Shown: piece after piece, positions 16,661 through 24,726 of the stretch
Position numbering within the stretch: position 1 is the stretch's first letter
Layout of the letters: every line of letters begins with the position of its first letter
DNA from: Mycolicibacterium aurum
Lineage (GTDB): Bacteria; Actinomycetota; Actinomycetes; Mycobacteriales; Mycobacteriaceae
Direction: 5' to 3'
DNA: 64,000 nt
NCBI RefSeq assembly: GCF_900637195.1
Contig: NZ_LR134356.1
Location: 3,906,001 to 3,970,000 of the forward strand
Position numbers and translations under genes: made by a program
The notes under the pieces: model-generated
What the model was told of the DNA's origin: nothing
Database searches by the model: none
What the model saw: only the letters and a program-made list of their open reading frames with translations

Positions 16661-16930
16661 ATGAGTCTGACCGGGACGGACGAGACGTCGCGTCAAGTCA
16701 TCGATATCGCTGTCGGCATCCTGATCGGCCTCCGCGGATGCTCGCGCCGCGAAGCCTTCGACGAGCTGGTGCGGGTGGTGCATCAGACCGGTCTTGGGCT
16801 CGGTGCGATCGCGTCAGGCCTGGTCGCGATCGCCAGTGGGTCGGCATCGGCCGATCATGCCGAGGCCTTCACCGCATGGGGCGAGCTGATCAGAACCCGC
16901 CGCACCGGCCGGTTGGCCACCGCGAGCTGA
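16661..16930 (+). CDS. small ANTAR-domain protein
   Basis: An 89-residue protein consisting almost only of an ANTAR-like RNA-binding domain: IDIAVGILIGLRGCSRREAFDELVRVV resembles the family pattern of a conserved Gly-Ile-Leu, Ala-Phe and a following helix. ANTAR proteins bind paired hairpins in nascent RNA and prevent termination. No GAF or receiver domain is fused, so any signal would come from a partner. Targets cannot be named. It converges on the aldo-keto reductase gene with a 7-base gap. Confidence 0.7.
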   Translation: MSLTGTDETSRQVIDIAVGILIGLRGCSRREAFDELVRVVHQTGLGLGAIASGLVAIASGSASADHAEAFTAWGELIRTRRTGRLATAS

Positions 16931-16937
16931 CGCACCG

Positions 16938-18008
16938 CTAGAGATCTGAGCTCTCGCGCCACAGGTCGATACCGGACTCGGACGCGTACCCGTCGATTTC
17001 GTCGAGTTCTTCCGGGGTGAAGGCAAGGTTGTCCAGCGCACCGAGGTTTTCCTCGAGTTGAGCCACGCTCGACGCGCCGATGAGCGTGGACGCCACGGTG
17101 GGGTCGCGAAGCACCCAAGCCAATGCCAGCTGCGCCAGGGTCTGACCCCGACGCTCGGCGATCCCGGCGAGTCCTTGGAGTTTCGCGCGGACATCGTCGG
17201 TCACCAGTTGGTCGTCGAAAGTCGGACGGGCCGTGGCGCGATCGACGTCGGCCGCGGACTGCTGAAGGTATCGGTCAGTGAGAAGGCCTTGTCCCAGCGC
17301 GGTGAACGCGATCGCACCCATCCCGGCGTTGGCGAGTTCGGTGTTGAGGCCGCCTTCGATCCAGCGGTTGAGAAGCGAGTACGACGGCTGATGGATCACC
17401 AGCGGGGTACCCAGCCGACGTGCGATGGCCGCCGATTCAGCGGTCTTGGCAGCTGAGTACGACGAGATACCCACGTAGCGCGCCTTTCCTGCACGGACCG
17501 CGGCGTCGAGGGCACCGATGGTCTCCTCGAGCGGGGTCGTCGGATCGATGCGATGCGAGTAGAAGATGTCGACGTAGTCGAGGCCGAGGCGGGCGAGCGA
17601 CTCATCAAGGCTGGCAAGCAGATACGTGCGGCTGCCGAGCTGACCATAGGGTCCTGGCCACATGTCCCATCCCGCCTTGGTGGAGATGATGAGCTCGTTG
17701 CGGTACGGCTTGAAGTCGCGACGCAGCATCCGACCGAAGTTCTCCTCGGCCGAACCGTACGGTGGGCCGTAATTGTTGGCCAGGTCGAAGTGGGTGATGC
17801 CCCGGTCGAACGCGTGCCGCAACACCTGTCGCTGGACGTCGAAAGGCCGGTTGTCGCCGAAGTTGTACCAAAGCCCGAGAGAGATAGCCGGCAATAGAAG
17901 CCCTGATGTGCCCACCCGGCGATAGGGCATCGCAGCGTATCGGTCCCGCGCCGCCACCCATGGATCGTGGGTGAAGGGAACGTCGGCGATCGCAAAGTCC
18001 TCGGCCAT
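16938..18008 (-). CDS. aldo/keto reductase (YghZ / AKR14-like)
   Basis: A 356-residue TIM-barrel aldo/keto reductase. RRVGTSGLLLPAISLGLWYNFG, THFDLANNYGPPYGSAEENFG (catalytic Tyr region) and LDYVDIFYSHR are hallmarks of the AKR14 group, whose E. coli member YghZ reduces L-glyceraldehyde-3-phosphate and methylglyoxal. The ATG at 18008 is chosen because GAAAGG lies nine bases upstream; longer frames lack a site. It is a single gene with no operon partner. Confidence 0.88.
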   Translation of the reverse strand: MAEDFAIADVPFTHDPWVAARDRYAAMPYRRVGTSGLLLPAISLGLWYNFGDNRPFDVQRQVLRHAFDRGITHFDLANNYGPPYGSAEENFGRMLRRDFKPYRNELIISTKAGWDMWPGPYGQLGSRTYLLASLDESLARLGLDYVDIFYSHRIDPTTPLEETIGALDAAVRAGKARYVGISSYSAAKTAESAAIARRLGTPLVIHQPSYSLLNRWIEGGLNTELANAGMGAIAFTALGQGLLTDRYLQQSAADVDRATARPTFDDQLVTDDVRAKLQGLAGIAERRGQTLAQLALAWVLRDPTVASTLIGASSVAQLEENLGALDNLAFTPEELDEIDGYASESGIDLWRESSDL

Positions 18009-18331
18009 AGATCTCATCCTTTCAGTCGTGATGAGCCGGACGCGCCCGCGGGGTGTCCACCCGCAATGACCGTGATGGACGTGCGCGACGCAATCCGAGC
18101 TCACCATGTCGGTGATACCCGGCTGAGGCGGCTCTATGCCGGCGAGACCGACGGTGAACTCGCCACTGGACCGAACGTGTTCTGCGCCCCCGCAGACCGG
18201 TCAGCCACCGAGGGTGCGGGCCCTATCGACCCGGGTTGCGTAAAGCCGGCGTGCGCGTTTTGCGCCAATGCCGCTGCAGCGCATGCGATTCCGATACCTT
18301 GTCGCGAGCGCAACCAGCGTCGGCGTGCCTC
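18009..18331. other. intergenic stretch without a recognisable gene
   Basis: This 323-base gap lies between the aldo-keto reductase start and the stop of the lipoprotein gene. It should hold the reductase promoter and the end of the lipoprotein transcript. Open frames exist on both strands but their composition is arginine- and cysteine-rich, as expected of shadows. No structured RNA or strong terminator hairpin was seen. Confidence 0.6.
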
Positions 18332-19054
18332 TTACTCGGCCGCGTTTTGGATCATCGCGTCGGCGATCGCGGCGGCCTCGTCGGTGATGCTGTAGCCGCA
18401 CGCCCACGCTTCCACCGTGAGGTTCGACACCACGGACAGCGCATGCTGGCAGGCCCAGCCGTCGGCACCCTCCTGGGTGGTCTTCTGGGTGATCAGGGTG
18501 TCGCCGACGCCGACCTCGCCGAGTTCCCACAGATAGTCGCCCTCCCCGACCGCGATCGCAGAGGTGGCGCAGTCCTGCCAGGTGGACGACGAGTCGGCGA
18601 AGAATCTCTCGGCGTTCCCGGACGACGGGTACAGCACAGCGGTCTGCTCGACCCAGTGGTCGTTGTCCTCGTCGGGTTCGCGCGCCAGCTGGTCCCGCAT
18701 CGCCGTCCAGCCGGTGCCCGCATACACCGGCGCCTCGGCGCCGTACACCGCACCGAGGCAATCAGGATCTGACACCTCCGCAGAATGGTCGGTCATCTCC
18801 TCGAGCTCGCTGGTCACTTCCAGCCGCGTCGAGCCGACGATCTCGTTGAGTTCATCGACGGTCAGCAGGATCGCATCGAGTCGGGTTTCGTCAAGCGGCG
18901 GGATGTCGACCGGACCGATGCCATGGCTGCGCACCGCCGTCCCCTTGACTTCGCTGACACACCCCGAGAGCAGCGCAGACGCCGCGAACAGCGCCCCGGC
19001 AGCGCGCACGCATCGGATCGCGGCGTCGTTTCTCACCGAGTCATTATCAGCCAT
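18332..19054 (-). CDS. lipoprotein with PknH-sensor-like extracellular domain (LppR-like position)
   Basis: A 240-residue lipoprotein with the lipobox LLSGC at about residue 30, then a soluble domain with conserved Trp and paired cysteines (DPDCLGAVYG, WQDCATSAI, WACQHALSV, AWACGYSI). The pattern matches the PknH C-terminal sensor-like fold common in mycobacterial lipoproteins. It sits where M. tuberculosis has lppR (Rv2403c). The ATG at 19054 gives a proper signal peptide; GTG 19069 would add five residues. It is second in a tandem with a related lipoprotein 33 bases upstream. Ligand unknown. Confidence 0.78.
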   Translation of the reverse strand: MADNDSVRNDAAIRCVRAAGALFAASALLSGCVSEVKGTAVRSHGIGPVDIPPLDETRLDAILLTVDELNEIVGSTRLEVTSELEEMTDHSAEVSDPDCLGAVYGAEAPVYAGTGWTAMRDQLAREPDEDNDHWVEQTAVLYPSSGNAERFFADSSSTWQDCATSAIAVGEGDYLWELGEVGVGDTLITQKTTQEGADGWACQHALSVVSNLTVEAWACGYSITDEAAAIADAMIQNAAE

Positions 19055-19087
19055 CGCCGACCACACCACGCGCGGCTTGGGTAGACG

Positions 19088-19834
19088 TCAGCGCACGGCG
19101 GCGATCTTGTCGCGGATCACGTCCACCACCGCGACCGCGCCCTGGACGTTGCCGACAGGGCGAGGATCGGTGAGCTCGACCTCGACGATGCAGTCACCGG
19201 CGAGCCCGACGGCGCGCAGGCCGGTCGGCGACCCGGTGCCGCCCGAAGCGTGCAGCACATGTGCCGCGATCACGTGCTCGCCGAACGTGACGTCGGTGAC
19301 CCTGCTGAGCTCGTCGGCGCCGTTGGCCTGCGCGTTCAGGGTCACGGTCTGTCCGTTGCAGCGTCGCCACTGGTCGGTGACCGAGGCGAAGAATTCCTGT
19401 GCCGCCACCGGGCTGGCCATCTGGACGACGCCGAAGAACCCCGACACCGGCGGGCCGTCGAAGCCGCCGCCGGCCCAGGTGTTGCTGGCCACCGATTGCA
19501 CCGGGCTGGCGTCGTAGACGATCTCCTGGAGGCGGTACGGGGCGCTGACGCACTCCGCGGGCGCCGCCTGGCCGTCGGCCACGCTGGTCAGCAGCACGCC
19601 CGCATCACCGGCGACCGGTCGGCCCATCATGCTGTTCGGTCCGGTGCCCAACACTGCCGACAGTTCAGTGGCCGTCGGCAGGAACGGGCCGAGAGGGACA
19701 GCCGGCGACGGCTGGGCCGCCTCGACGATGCGCACCACCGGCCGCTCGTCGGCGGGCGCGCCCGCACAGCCGGCAAGGACCAGGCCCGCGGCGGCGATCG
19801 ACGCCGCGAGGCGCCCCGACTGCGCACCTGCCAT
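19088..19834 (-). CDS. lipoprotein with PknH-sensor-like extracellular domain
   Basis: A 248-residue lipoprotein (lipobox VLAGC near residue 23) of the same type as its downstream neighbour: conserved APAECVSAPY, WRRCNGQTV and GDCIVEVEL cysteines and the overall size of the PknH_C-like domain. The tandem arrangement suggests a duplication, although the two are well diverged. Such domains are thought to sense extracellular ligands or bind cell-wall components. No kinase is nearby. Confidence 0.78.
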   Translation of the reverse strand: MAGAQSGRLAASIAAAGLVLAGCAGAPADERPVVRIVEAAQPSPAVPLGPFLPTATELSAVLGTGPNSMMGRPVAGDAGVLLTSVADGQAAPAECVSAPYRLQEIVYDASPVQSVASNTWAGGGFDGPPVSGFFGVVQMASPVAAQEFFASVTDQWRRCNGQTVTLNAQANGADELSRVTDVTFGEHVIAAHVLHASGGTGSPTGLRAVGLAGDCIVEVELTDPRPVGNVQGAVAVVDVIRDKIAAVR

Positions 19835-20005
19835 CTCTGCCCCCGAACCGTCGACTTGGATAACACTTCAACACGGTTCGTGCCTTCGCGCGACCGCTTC
19901 GGCCAGACCCCGCACCCAAAACCGATCCATTCCGACTCGTCGATCGGGCGGCACGACCTCACCGATGCACGGCACGACCGCGACGACCCGTGGTAGGCAC
20001 GTCTG

Positions 20006-20890
20006 ATGCTGCTCATCACCGGACCGAGCGGCAACGTCGGTCACGAGCTGGTGGAACTGCTCCGCGTGAGGACCGACCCGCACTCATGGCGGATAGCCAG
20101 TCGCCATCCTGAGATGTTGCGGGACCGTGTCGGTGACGGCGCCCAGGTCAGCGCCTTCGACTTCTTCGACCGTACGACGTGGCCTGCGGCGCTTCGCGAC
20201 GTGACGGCGCTGTTCCTGCTGTTCCCGTTGCCGGGCAACAAGGCAGCTCGCGAGGCGGTCATCCCGTTCGTGCACGCCGCTGACGACGCCGGGTGCAGGC
20301 ACGTCGTGTACGTCTCGGTGTTCGGCGCCGACCGGGCCCCGTTCATCCCTCACCACAAAGTCGAGGCAGCCCTGCAGGCCAGCACGATGAGCTCCACCAT
20401 CCTGCGGTGCAGCTTCTTCATGCAGAACCTGCACCGTGCGATCTCCACTCACGGCATCGACATCGCCGACCGCGGAGAACTGTTCATTCCGGCCGGGTCC
20501 GGCCGGACCACATTCATCGACGCCCGCGACGCCGCAGAGGTCGCTGCCCTGGCACTGACCGACGTCGCCTCGCATCGCGACCGCGTCCACCGTTTGACCG
20601 GATCCGCCGCGATGAGCATGGACGAGGTCGCCAAAGCGATGAGCGACCAATTGGATCACCCGATCACGTACACCCGTCCCAGTCTCGCGCGGTTCGCAGC
20701 TCGACTGCGCCGGCGCGGAGTGGGTTGGGACACGATCGGGTTCATGTCCGCGATCTATACCCTGACCCGCCTGGGGCAGAACCAACCGATCACCGACGAC
20801 GTCGCGACGCTGCTGGGGCGGCCACCTCGCACCATGCGAGAGTTCCTGCGCGACAACGCATGGCGGTGGCGCGATCATGCCTGGACCTGA
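20006..20890 (+). CDS. NmrA-like NAD(P)-binding reductase
   Basis: A 294-residue atypical short-chain dehydrogenase. The N-terminal LLITGPSGNVGHELVELL is the nucleotide-binding Rossmann motif (GxxGxxG type), and the HVVYVSVFGAD segment replaces the usual catalytic Tyr-Lys motif, as in NmrA-like proteins and quinone reductase QorB relatives. These bind NAD(P) and act as reductases or redox sensors. Substrate is unknown. It converges on the 88-residue membrane gene with an 8-base gap. Confidence 0.82.
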   Translation: MLLITGPSGNVGHELVELLRVRTDPHSWRIASRHPEMLRDRVGDGAQVSAFDFFDRTTWPAALRDVTALFLLFPLPGNKAAREAVIPFVHAADDAGCRHVVYVSVFGADRAPFIPHHKVEAALQASTMSSTILRCSFFMQNLHRAISTHGIDIADRGELFIPAGSGRTTFIDARDAAEVAALALTDVASHRDRVHRLTGSAAMSMDEVAKAMSDQLDHPITYTRPSLARFAARLRRRGVGWDTIGFMSAIYTLTRLGQNQPITDDVATLLGRPPRTMREFLRDNAWRWRDHAWT

Positions 20891-20898
20891 CGGCACCG

Positions 20899-21165
20899 TC
20901 ACCCGTTGCGGATGTGCCGCACGGAGGCGCGGCACCACCTGTCGAACGCCTGGACCGCCGCCGGCGCCCACTGCTGCCCCAATCGGTCGAGTACCGCAAC
21001 GGTGACGAGCAGCGATACCAGCATCGTGATCAGCCCGAGCGCGGGGTGCAGTGCTGCGGATACGGCGGTCAGGTTGAACACGGCCATGAGGATGACCACG
21101 GTGACGACCGCGAATTTGGCGCCGCCGAAGTTCGCGCCGGCATCAGGGTGAGGACTGGTCATCAA
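20899..21165 (-). CDS. small two-helix membrane protein, possible member of the dab regulon
   Basis: An 88-residue protein with two hydrophobic segments (about residues 17-37 and 43-62) and a basic C-terminus; no family is recognised. It follows the carbonic anhydrase gene after 74 bases. An operator-like motif shared with dabB and terC lies at 21190-21206, just upstream of its start, so it may be separately controlled by the same regulator. Confidence 0.55.
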   Translation of the reverse strand: MMTSPHPDAGANFGGAKFAVVTVVILMAVFNLTAVSAALHPALGLITMLVSLLVTVAVLDRLGQQWAPAAVQAFDRWCRASVRHIRNG

Positions 21166-21189
21166 CTTCTCCTCGGGACCTCAAGATCA

Positions 21190-21206
21190 ACGAAGCGCAT
21201 TTCACG
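21190..21206. promoter_or_regulatory. copy 3 of the ACGAAGC..ATT palindromic motif
   Basis: ACGAAGCGCATTTCACG lies 25 bases upstream of the small membrane protein start. It shares ACGAAGCnnATTnC with two copies near dabB and terC, 5 kb away. This copy is degenerate in its right half. Confidence 0.5.
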
Positions 21207-21239
21207 CGGCAAGCAGCGCGACATCACGTGCGCTTGGGC

Positions 21240-21827
21240 CTAGACGACCTCGACGAGCCCGACCGCGCTCTCGTCGACAGCGCCGATGGTGGCGTGCACC
21301 TGCACCGCCCTATCGGTGGAAACATAGGTGGCACAGACAATTCCGCATGTGCCGTTGTCTACCCGACTGGACAGAATCGGAGAGCGTTGAGCGAGAGCGA
21401 GGCCGGTCTCGACAGCATGGGCAGCGGCGACCGACTGCACCGAGTCGGCGATCGTCCCGCGCCGCACCACAGACAGCAGAGCATGTTCGACCACTCGGCG
21501 CATCGATCCGCCGGGCAGTTCCGTGTGTTCCCACGCCTTCAGTGCCGCGGTCATGGCCGGGCAGTCGTCATGTCCGAGCACGACGATGAGCGGCACCTCC
21601 AGGCATTCGACGGCGTACTCGAAGCTACCGAGCACGCCTGCGTCCACGGTGTGGCCCCATGTACTGATGTCGAGCAGGGCGCCGGGGCCCTGGCCGAAGA
21701 CCGTCTCATTGGTGAGACGGGCATCGGCACAGCGGAAGACGGCAGCGATCGGCCGGTCCACCGACTGCTCGCAGCGCAGCCGGTTGCCGGCGCGCAGCCG
21801 CTGCCAGGTATCACGTGGGAGGTTCAT
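21240..21827 (-). CDS. beta-class carbonic anhydrase
   Basis: A 195-residue beta-carbonic anhydrase. The zinc ligands and catalytic dyad are all present: Cys33-x-Asp35-x-Arg37 (RCADARL) and His86-x2-Cys89 (GHDDC). It interconverts CO2 and bicarbonate. It is the fourth gene of the leftward dabB-dabA-PII-CA run (23-base gap from the P-II-like gene), so it probably works with the DAB complex, either equilibrating the delivered bicarbonate or supplying CO2/HCO3- to carboxylases. No signal peptide, so cytoplasmic. Confidence 0.92.
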   Translation of the reverse strand: MNLPRDTWQRLRAGNRLRCEQSVDRPIAAVFRCADARLTNETVFGQGPGALLDISTWGHTVDAGVLGSFEYAVECLEVPLIVVLGHDDCPAMTAALKAWEHTELPGGSMRRVVEHALLSVVRRGTIADSVQSVAAAHAVETGLALAQRSPILSSRVDNGTCGIVCATYVSTDRAVQVHATIGAVDESAVGLVEVV

Positions 21828-21850
21828 GGGCTGTTCCTTTCGTTGTGGTT

Positions 21851-22171
21851 TCAGCTGAAGTACTCAGGCCTGCTGACGTAGGTCTCGGTCACGAACATCA
21901 CGCCCGAGGACGCGTCCAGCAGGGGGCGCAGGCCCGCCAGCAACGCCTCGACCCTGGAGTCGGGCACCACGGTGATGATCAATTCGAGGGCGGCTTGCTG
22001 GTTGAACAACAGTCGGCCCTGGTGGTAGCCGTGGTGGCCGAGCCCGGAGACCCCGGACAGGCTGGTGTATCCGGTGGCGCCGACGCTTCCGATGAGCTCC
22101 CGGACCGCCGGCGCGTCGCTTCCGGTGACGACGACTTCGATTTTGGTCATCTTGGCCAGGGCGGGTGTCAT
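21851..22171 (-). CDS. P-II-like protein associated with DabA
   Basis: A 106-residue protein with the beta-alpha-beta-beta-alpha-beta layout of P-II signalling proteins: a KIEVVVTG first strand, a shortened T-loop region around GLGHHGYHQGR, then ELIITVVPDSRVEALLAGL and the terminal GVMFVTETYV strand. The T-loop lacks the uridylylated Tyr context of GlnB. P-II-like proteins encoded next to bicarbonate transporters (SbtB, CPII, DabA-linked) bind adenine nucleotides or bicarbonate and gate transport. Its ATG overlaps the dabA stop by four bases (ATGA), implying coupled expression. The alternative start at ATG 22150 would remove seven residues. Confidence 0.75.
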   Translation of the reverse strand: MTPALAKMTKIEVVVTGSDAPAVRELIGSVGATGYTSLSGVSGLGHHGYHQGRLLFNQQAALELIITVVPDSRVEALLAGLRPLLDASSGVMFVTETYVSRPEYFS

Positions 22172-24726
22172 GGAATCATCTCCTCGTCGTGAAGCGCTTG
22201 TGAGCAATGGGTTTCGGTCCACAACTGCCAGCCGGCCCGCGTCCAGCGCTGCCATGGGTGGGCGGGATGTTCGCGGGCCGCGACGGTCACCCAGTCGTTG
22301 CCGAACAGCTGTTGCAGGATCGGGTTGCGTCCGACCACGGTGTCGATGCGTGTCAGCGGCGCCTGGACGACCGCCAAGAGCCGAAGGGGCTCGTGCAACA
22401 ACCGGTCCCGATAGCTGACCGACTGCCATGGCAGCCCCAGCCGGAGGTCGCCGACGTGGCCGGTGATCACGCCGACGTTGCCGACGACGTTGTGGACCGT
22501 CTTGGTCCCAGCCCCGAAGACATCCGGGGCCACAGCGGAGAAGTAGTACTGGCAGTTGATCCACTGCGCCACCACCAGTGGCGCGGTCAGAATGGTCTCC
22601 AACGCCGTGGCGTCGTCGTCGGTGTCCGCGTCGTAGGAGTGCAGGAAGGTGCGCCGGTGTAGGTCTAGTCCGCGGGTGACGTCGCGGGGAGCGATGACGA
22701 ATGCGGCATTGCCGGCCAGCCCCCACTCCGGGTACACCTGCGCCCAGTCGACCGATCTGCGTCCGACGTGCCTGGCAGCGGCGCGGGCCGAGAAGCGCCG
22801 CCGGGCGCCCGGCAGCACCGCGCACCGCTCGGCTGCCAGCGCACGTCCGGCACGCGCGAGATCGGCTTCGAGGCGGGCGACGTCGCGACGGTGGTCAGGA
22901 GAGATCAGGTGGGCGTCGAGCACGGTGATCCGGTCGGTGGCGGTGTCATGCAGGGCCGCGACGACGTGTGTGTGATCCGGGATGTCGATGCCCGCACTGC
23001 GCAACTCGTCGCGGACGTCGGACTGGTTGAGGATCCGTGCCGCCGCGCGGGCGTTGGGCCCGCCGCCCTGCCCACCGCAGGCACCGCAGTCCAGTGACGC
23101 TTGGTACGGGTTGTTCTCGGTGTCGCTGTGGTGCCCGCACAGGACCACCAAGCGTCCGAATCCCGTTGTCAGACCGATGGTTTTCAATGTCACCTGCGCG
23201 AAGAGCACGCGCTCGTGCAGCGGCATCGACTCTACGTTCAGCAGCGTCTGAGCCGCAGGGGTGATCATGTCGCGCAGCCTGCGCCGCACCCCGGCGACGG
23301 CCGACGGGGTCAGGGTCTTGGCCGCTGACAGGGGGGCTGCGATCCAGCCGGCGGCCTCGGCGAGAACGAAAGGTGCAGCCGCAGACTCCTTGGCGACATG
23401 GAATGCCGTCTCGGCCCCGCTAAGGCTGGTGGCGCCGCTCACCCGGCGCTCGGCGGCGCGACGAGCGTGCGGCGCAGGCTCTTCCGCGATGTCGTGGTTG
23501 GGTGAGATCAGCACTGGACACAGGTCGGCTGGCGCGCCTCCCAGCAGGTCGGTGAATCGGATCGCGACGGCAAAGAAACCTGCGAATCCCAGGGTCTGGT
23601 AGTCACCGCACGATTCGAGGTGGCGGCGCAGCCCTTCCGATCGGGTGTCGATGCACGTGATCAGGTGGGTGTGCGCGGGCGGGTGCTTCCGCGGTAGGCG
23701 CGAGGACAGGTCGGCGAGCAGCCGGTCCTGATAGTGAGCCTCGAATGCGTTCTGCCAGATCATCTGGCGGGCCGGTGTCGGCAACGCCGCCAGGATCCGC
23801 GCCGCCGTCGCCAGATCGGACTCGGTGACGTCACTGATCCCGCACGCCTCGAGCAGGTGCGCAGCGCGGTCCTTGGCCGTCCACAGAGCCGGAAGAGCCG
23901 GCTCGGTGGGCTGGCTACGGCGGTTGTCCAGAAGCGCCGCTTCATAACTCAGCCGCATTGCCAGGTATTGCAGCAGGTCGACGCCGACGTCACGGTCGGC
24001 GCACCAGTTCACGTGCGCGGCCCAGCCCGGCAGCCGGGTCAGGTGGGCCTGCAAATAGGTGACCCGGTCGCCGTCGGCGACGCCGAGAGCGTCCAGCGCC
24101 ACCAGCACAGCGTCGTCCGGCCGTTCGGCGACGCCGCGCAACCTGGCCCGCACGGTGCGCGTCAGGGTGCGATCGGTCGGCGCGAGTGCGCGCCACGCCG
24201 GGTAGAAACCCTGCTCGCGGCCGGGCATCGGCCAACTCGCCTCGCCGAGGAACGCCGCCATCCACTTCGCGGCTTGCGTATCGACGATGTCGGCGTCGCC
24301 GGTGGCCCACTCTTCGGCGCGAGTTCGATACCGCCGCTGTGGTTCTGGGGCGGGAACCCCGTACAGAAGGTCGGCACGCAGCAGAGCCGTGGCTGTCACC
24401 CGCCGGTTCTCCAGCTGCAGGCCCGGCTCCTCGGCGAGTCTCGGATAGCGGCGTGCGAGCGCTCGGTCCAAGTCGGCATCGGTGATACGCCCCTGGTGGT
24501 ACAGCCTGCGGAACATGGCCTCGGGCAGGGTGCCCGGTGTCCCGTAGAGGTCGCCCGCACGCCGGACGGCCTGTTCGAATGGCATCGCCTGCAGTCCGGC
24601 CAAAGGGTTCACCGCGATGAAGGTGTCCAGCGGATAATGCGTGGGCAGCACCCGCGCGGAAAGCCGGATGTCACTGCGTAGCCGGGCCCGGGCCGAGTCC
24701 GGTCGGGTTGAGGTCGCCTCGGTCAT
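22168..24726 (-). CDS. dabA: DabA, carbonic anhydrase-like subunit of the DAB inorganic-carbon complex (DUF2309)
   Basis: An 852-residue DUF2309 protein. Four zinc-site residues can be placed: Cys358 and Asp360 in TCIDTR, His532 in CGHHSD, and Cys547 in LDCGACGG. Their spacing (+2, about +174, +15) matches the Cys351, Asp353, His524 and Cys539 set of Halothiobacillus DabA2. DabA is a membrane-associated, beta-carbonic-anhydrase-like subunit that hydrates CO2 unidirectionally using ion flow through DabB. ATG 24726 overlaps the dabB stop (ATGA), so the two are coupled; the longer frame to 24873 reads into dabB. The zinc-site call rests on recalled reference positions. Confidence 0.9.
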   Translation of the reverse strand: MTEATSTRPDSARARLRSDIRLSARVLPTHYPLDTFIAVNPLAGLQAMPFEQAVRRAGDLYGTPGTLPEAMFRRLYHQGRITDADLDRALARRYPRLAEEPGLQLENRRVTATALLRADLLYGVPAPEPQRRYRTRAEEWATGDADIVDTQAAKWMAAFLGEASWPMPGREQGFYPAWRALAPTDRTLTRTVRARLRGVAERPDDAVLVALDALGVADGDRVTYLQAHLTRLPGWAAHVNWCADRDVGVDLLQYLAMRLSYEAALLDNRRSQPTEPALPALWTAKDRAAHLLEACGISDVTESDLATAARILAALPTPARQMIWQNAFEAHYQDRLLADLSSRLPRKHPPAHTHLITCIDTRSEGLRRHLESCGDYQTLGFAGFFAVAIRFTDLLGGAPADLCPVLISPNHDIAEEPAPHARRAAERRVSGATSLSGAETAFHVAKESAAAPFVLAEAAGWIAAPLSAAKTLTPSAVAGVRRRLRDMITPAAQTLLNVESMPLHERVLFAQVTLKTIGLTTGFGRLVVLCGHHSDTENNPYQASLDCGACGGQGGGPNARAAARILNQSDVRDELRSAGIDIPDHTHVVAALHDTATDRITVLDAHLISPDHRRDVARLEADLARAGRALAAERCAVLPGARRRFSARAAARHVGRRSVDWAQVYPEWGLAGNAAFVIAPRDVTRGLDLHRRTFLHSYDADTDDDATALETILTAPLVVAQWINCQYYFSAVAPDVFGAGTKTVHNVVGNVGVITGHVGDLRLGLPWQSVSYRDRLLHEPLRLLAVVQAPLTRIDTVVGRNPILQQLFGNDWVTVAAREHPAHPWQRWTRAGWQLWTETHCSQALHDEEMIP

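Noticed and set aside
14993..16783. 596-codon minus-strand open frame opposite the trehalase
   Set aside because: It is antisense to a clear GH15 protein and has shadow composition; no domain is recognisable.
18064..18395. Plus-strand frame in the 18.0-18.4 kb gap beginning near MTVMDVRDAI
   Set aside because: Composition becomes cysteine- and arginine-rich and it runs into the antisense of the lipoprotein gene; no supporting motif or ribosome-binding site.
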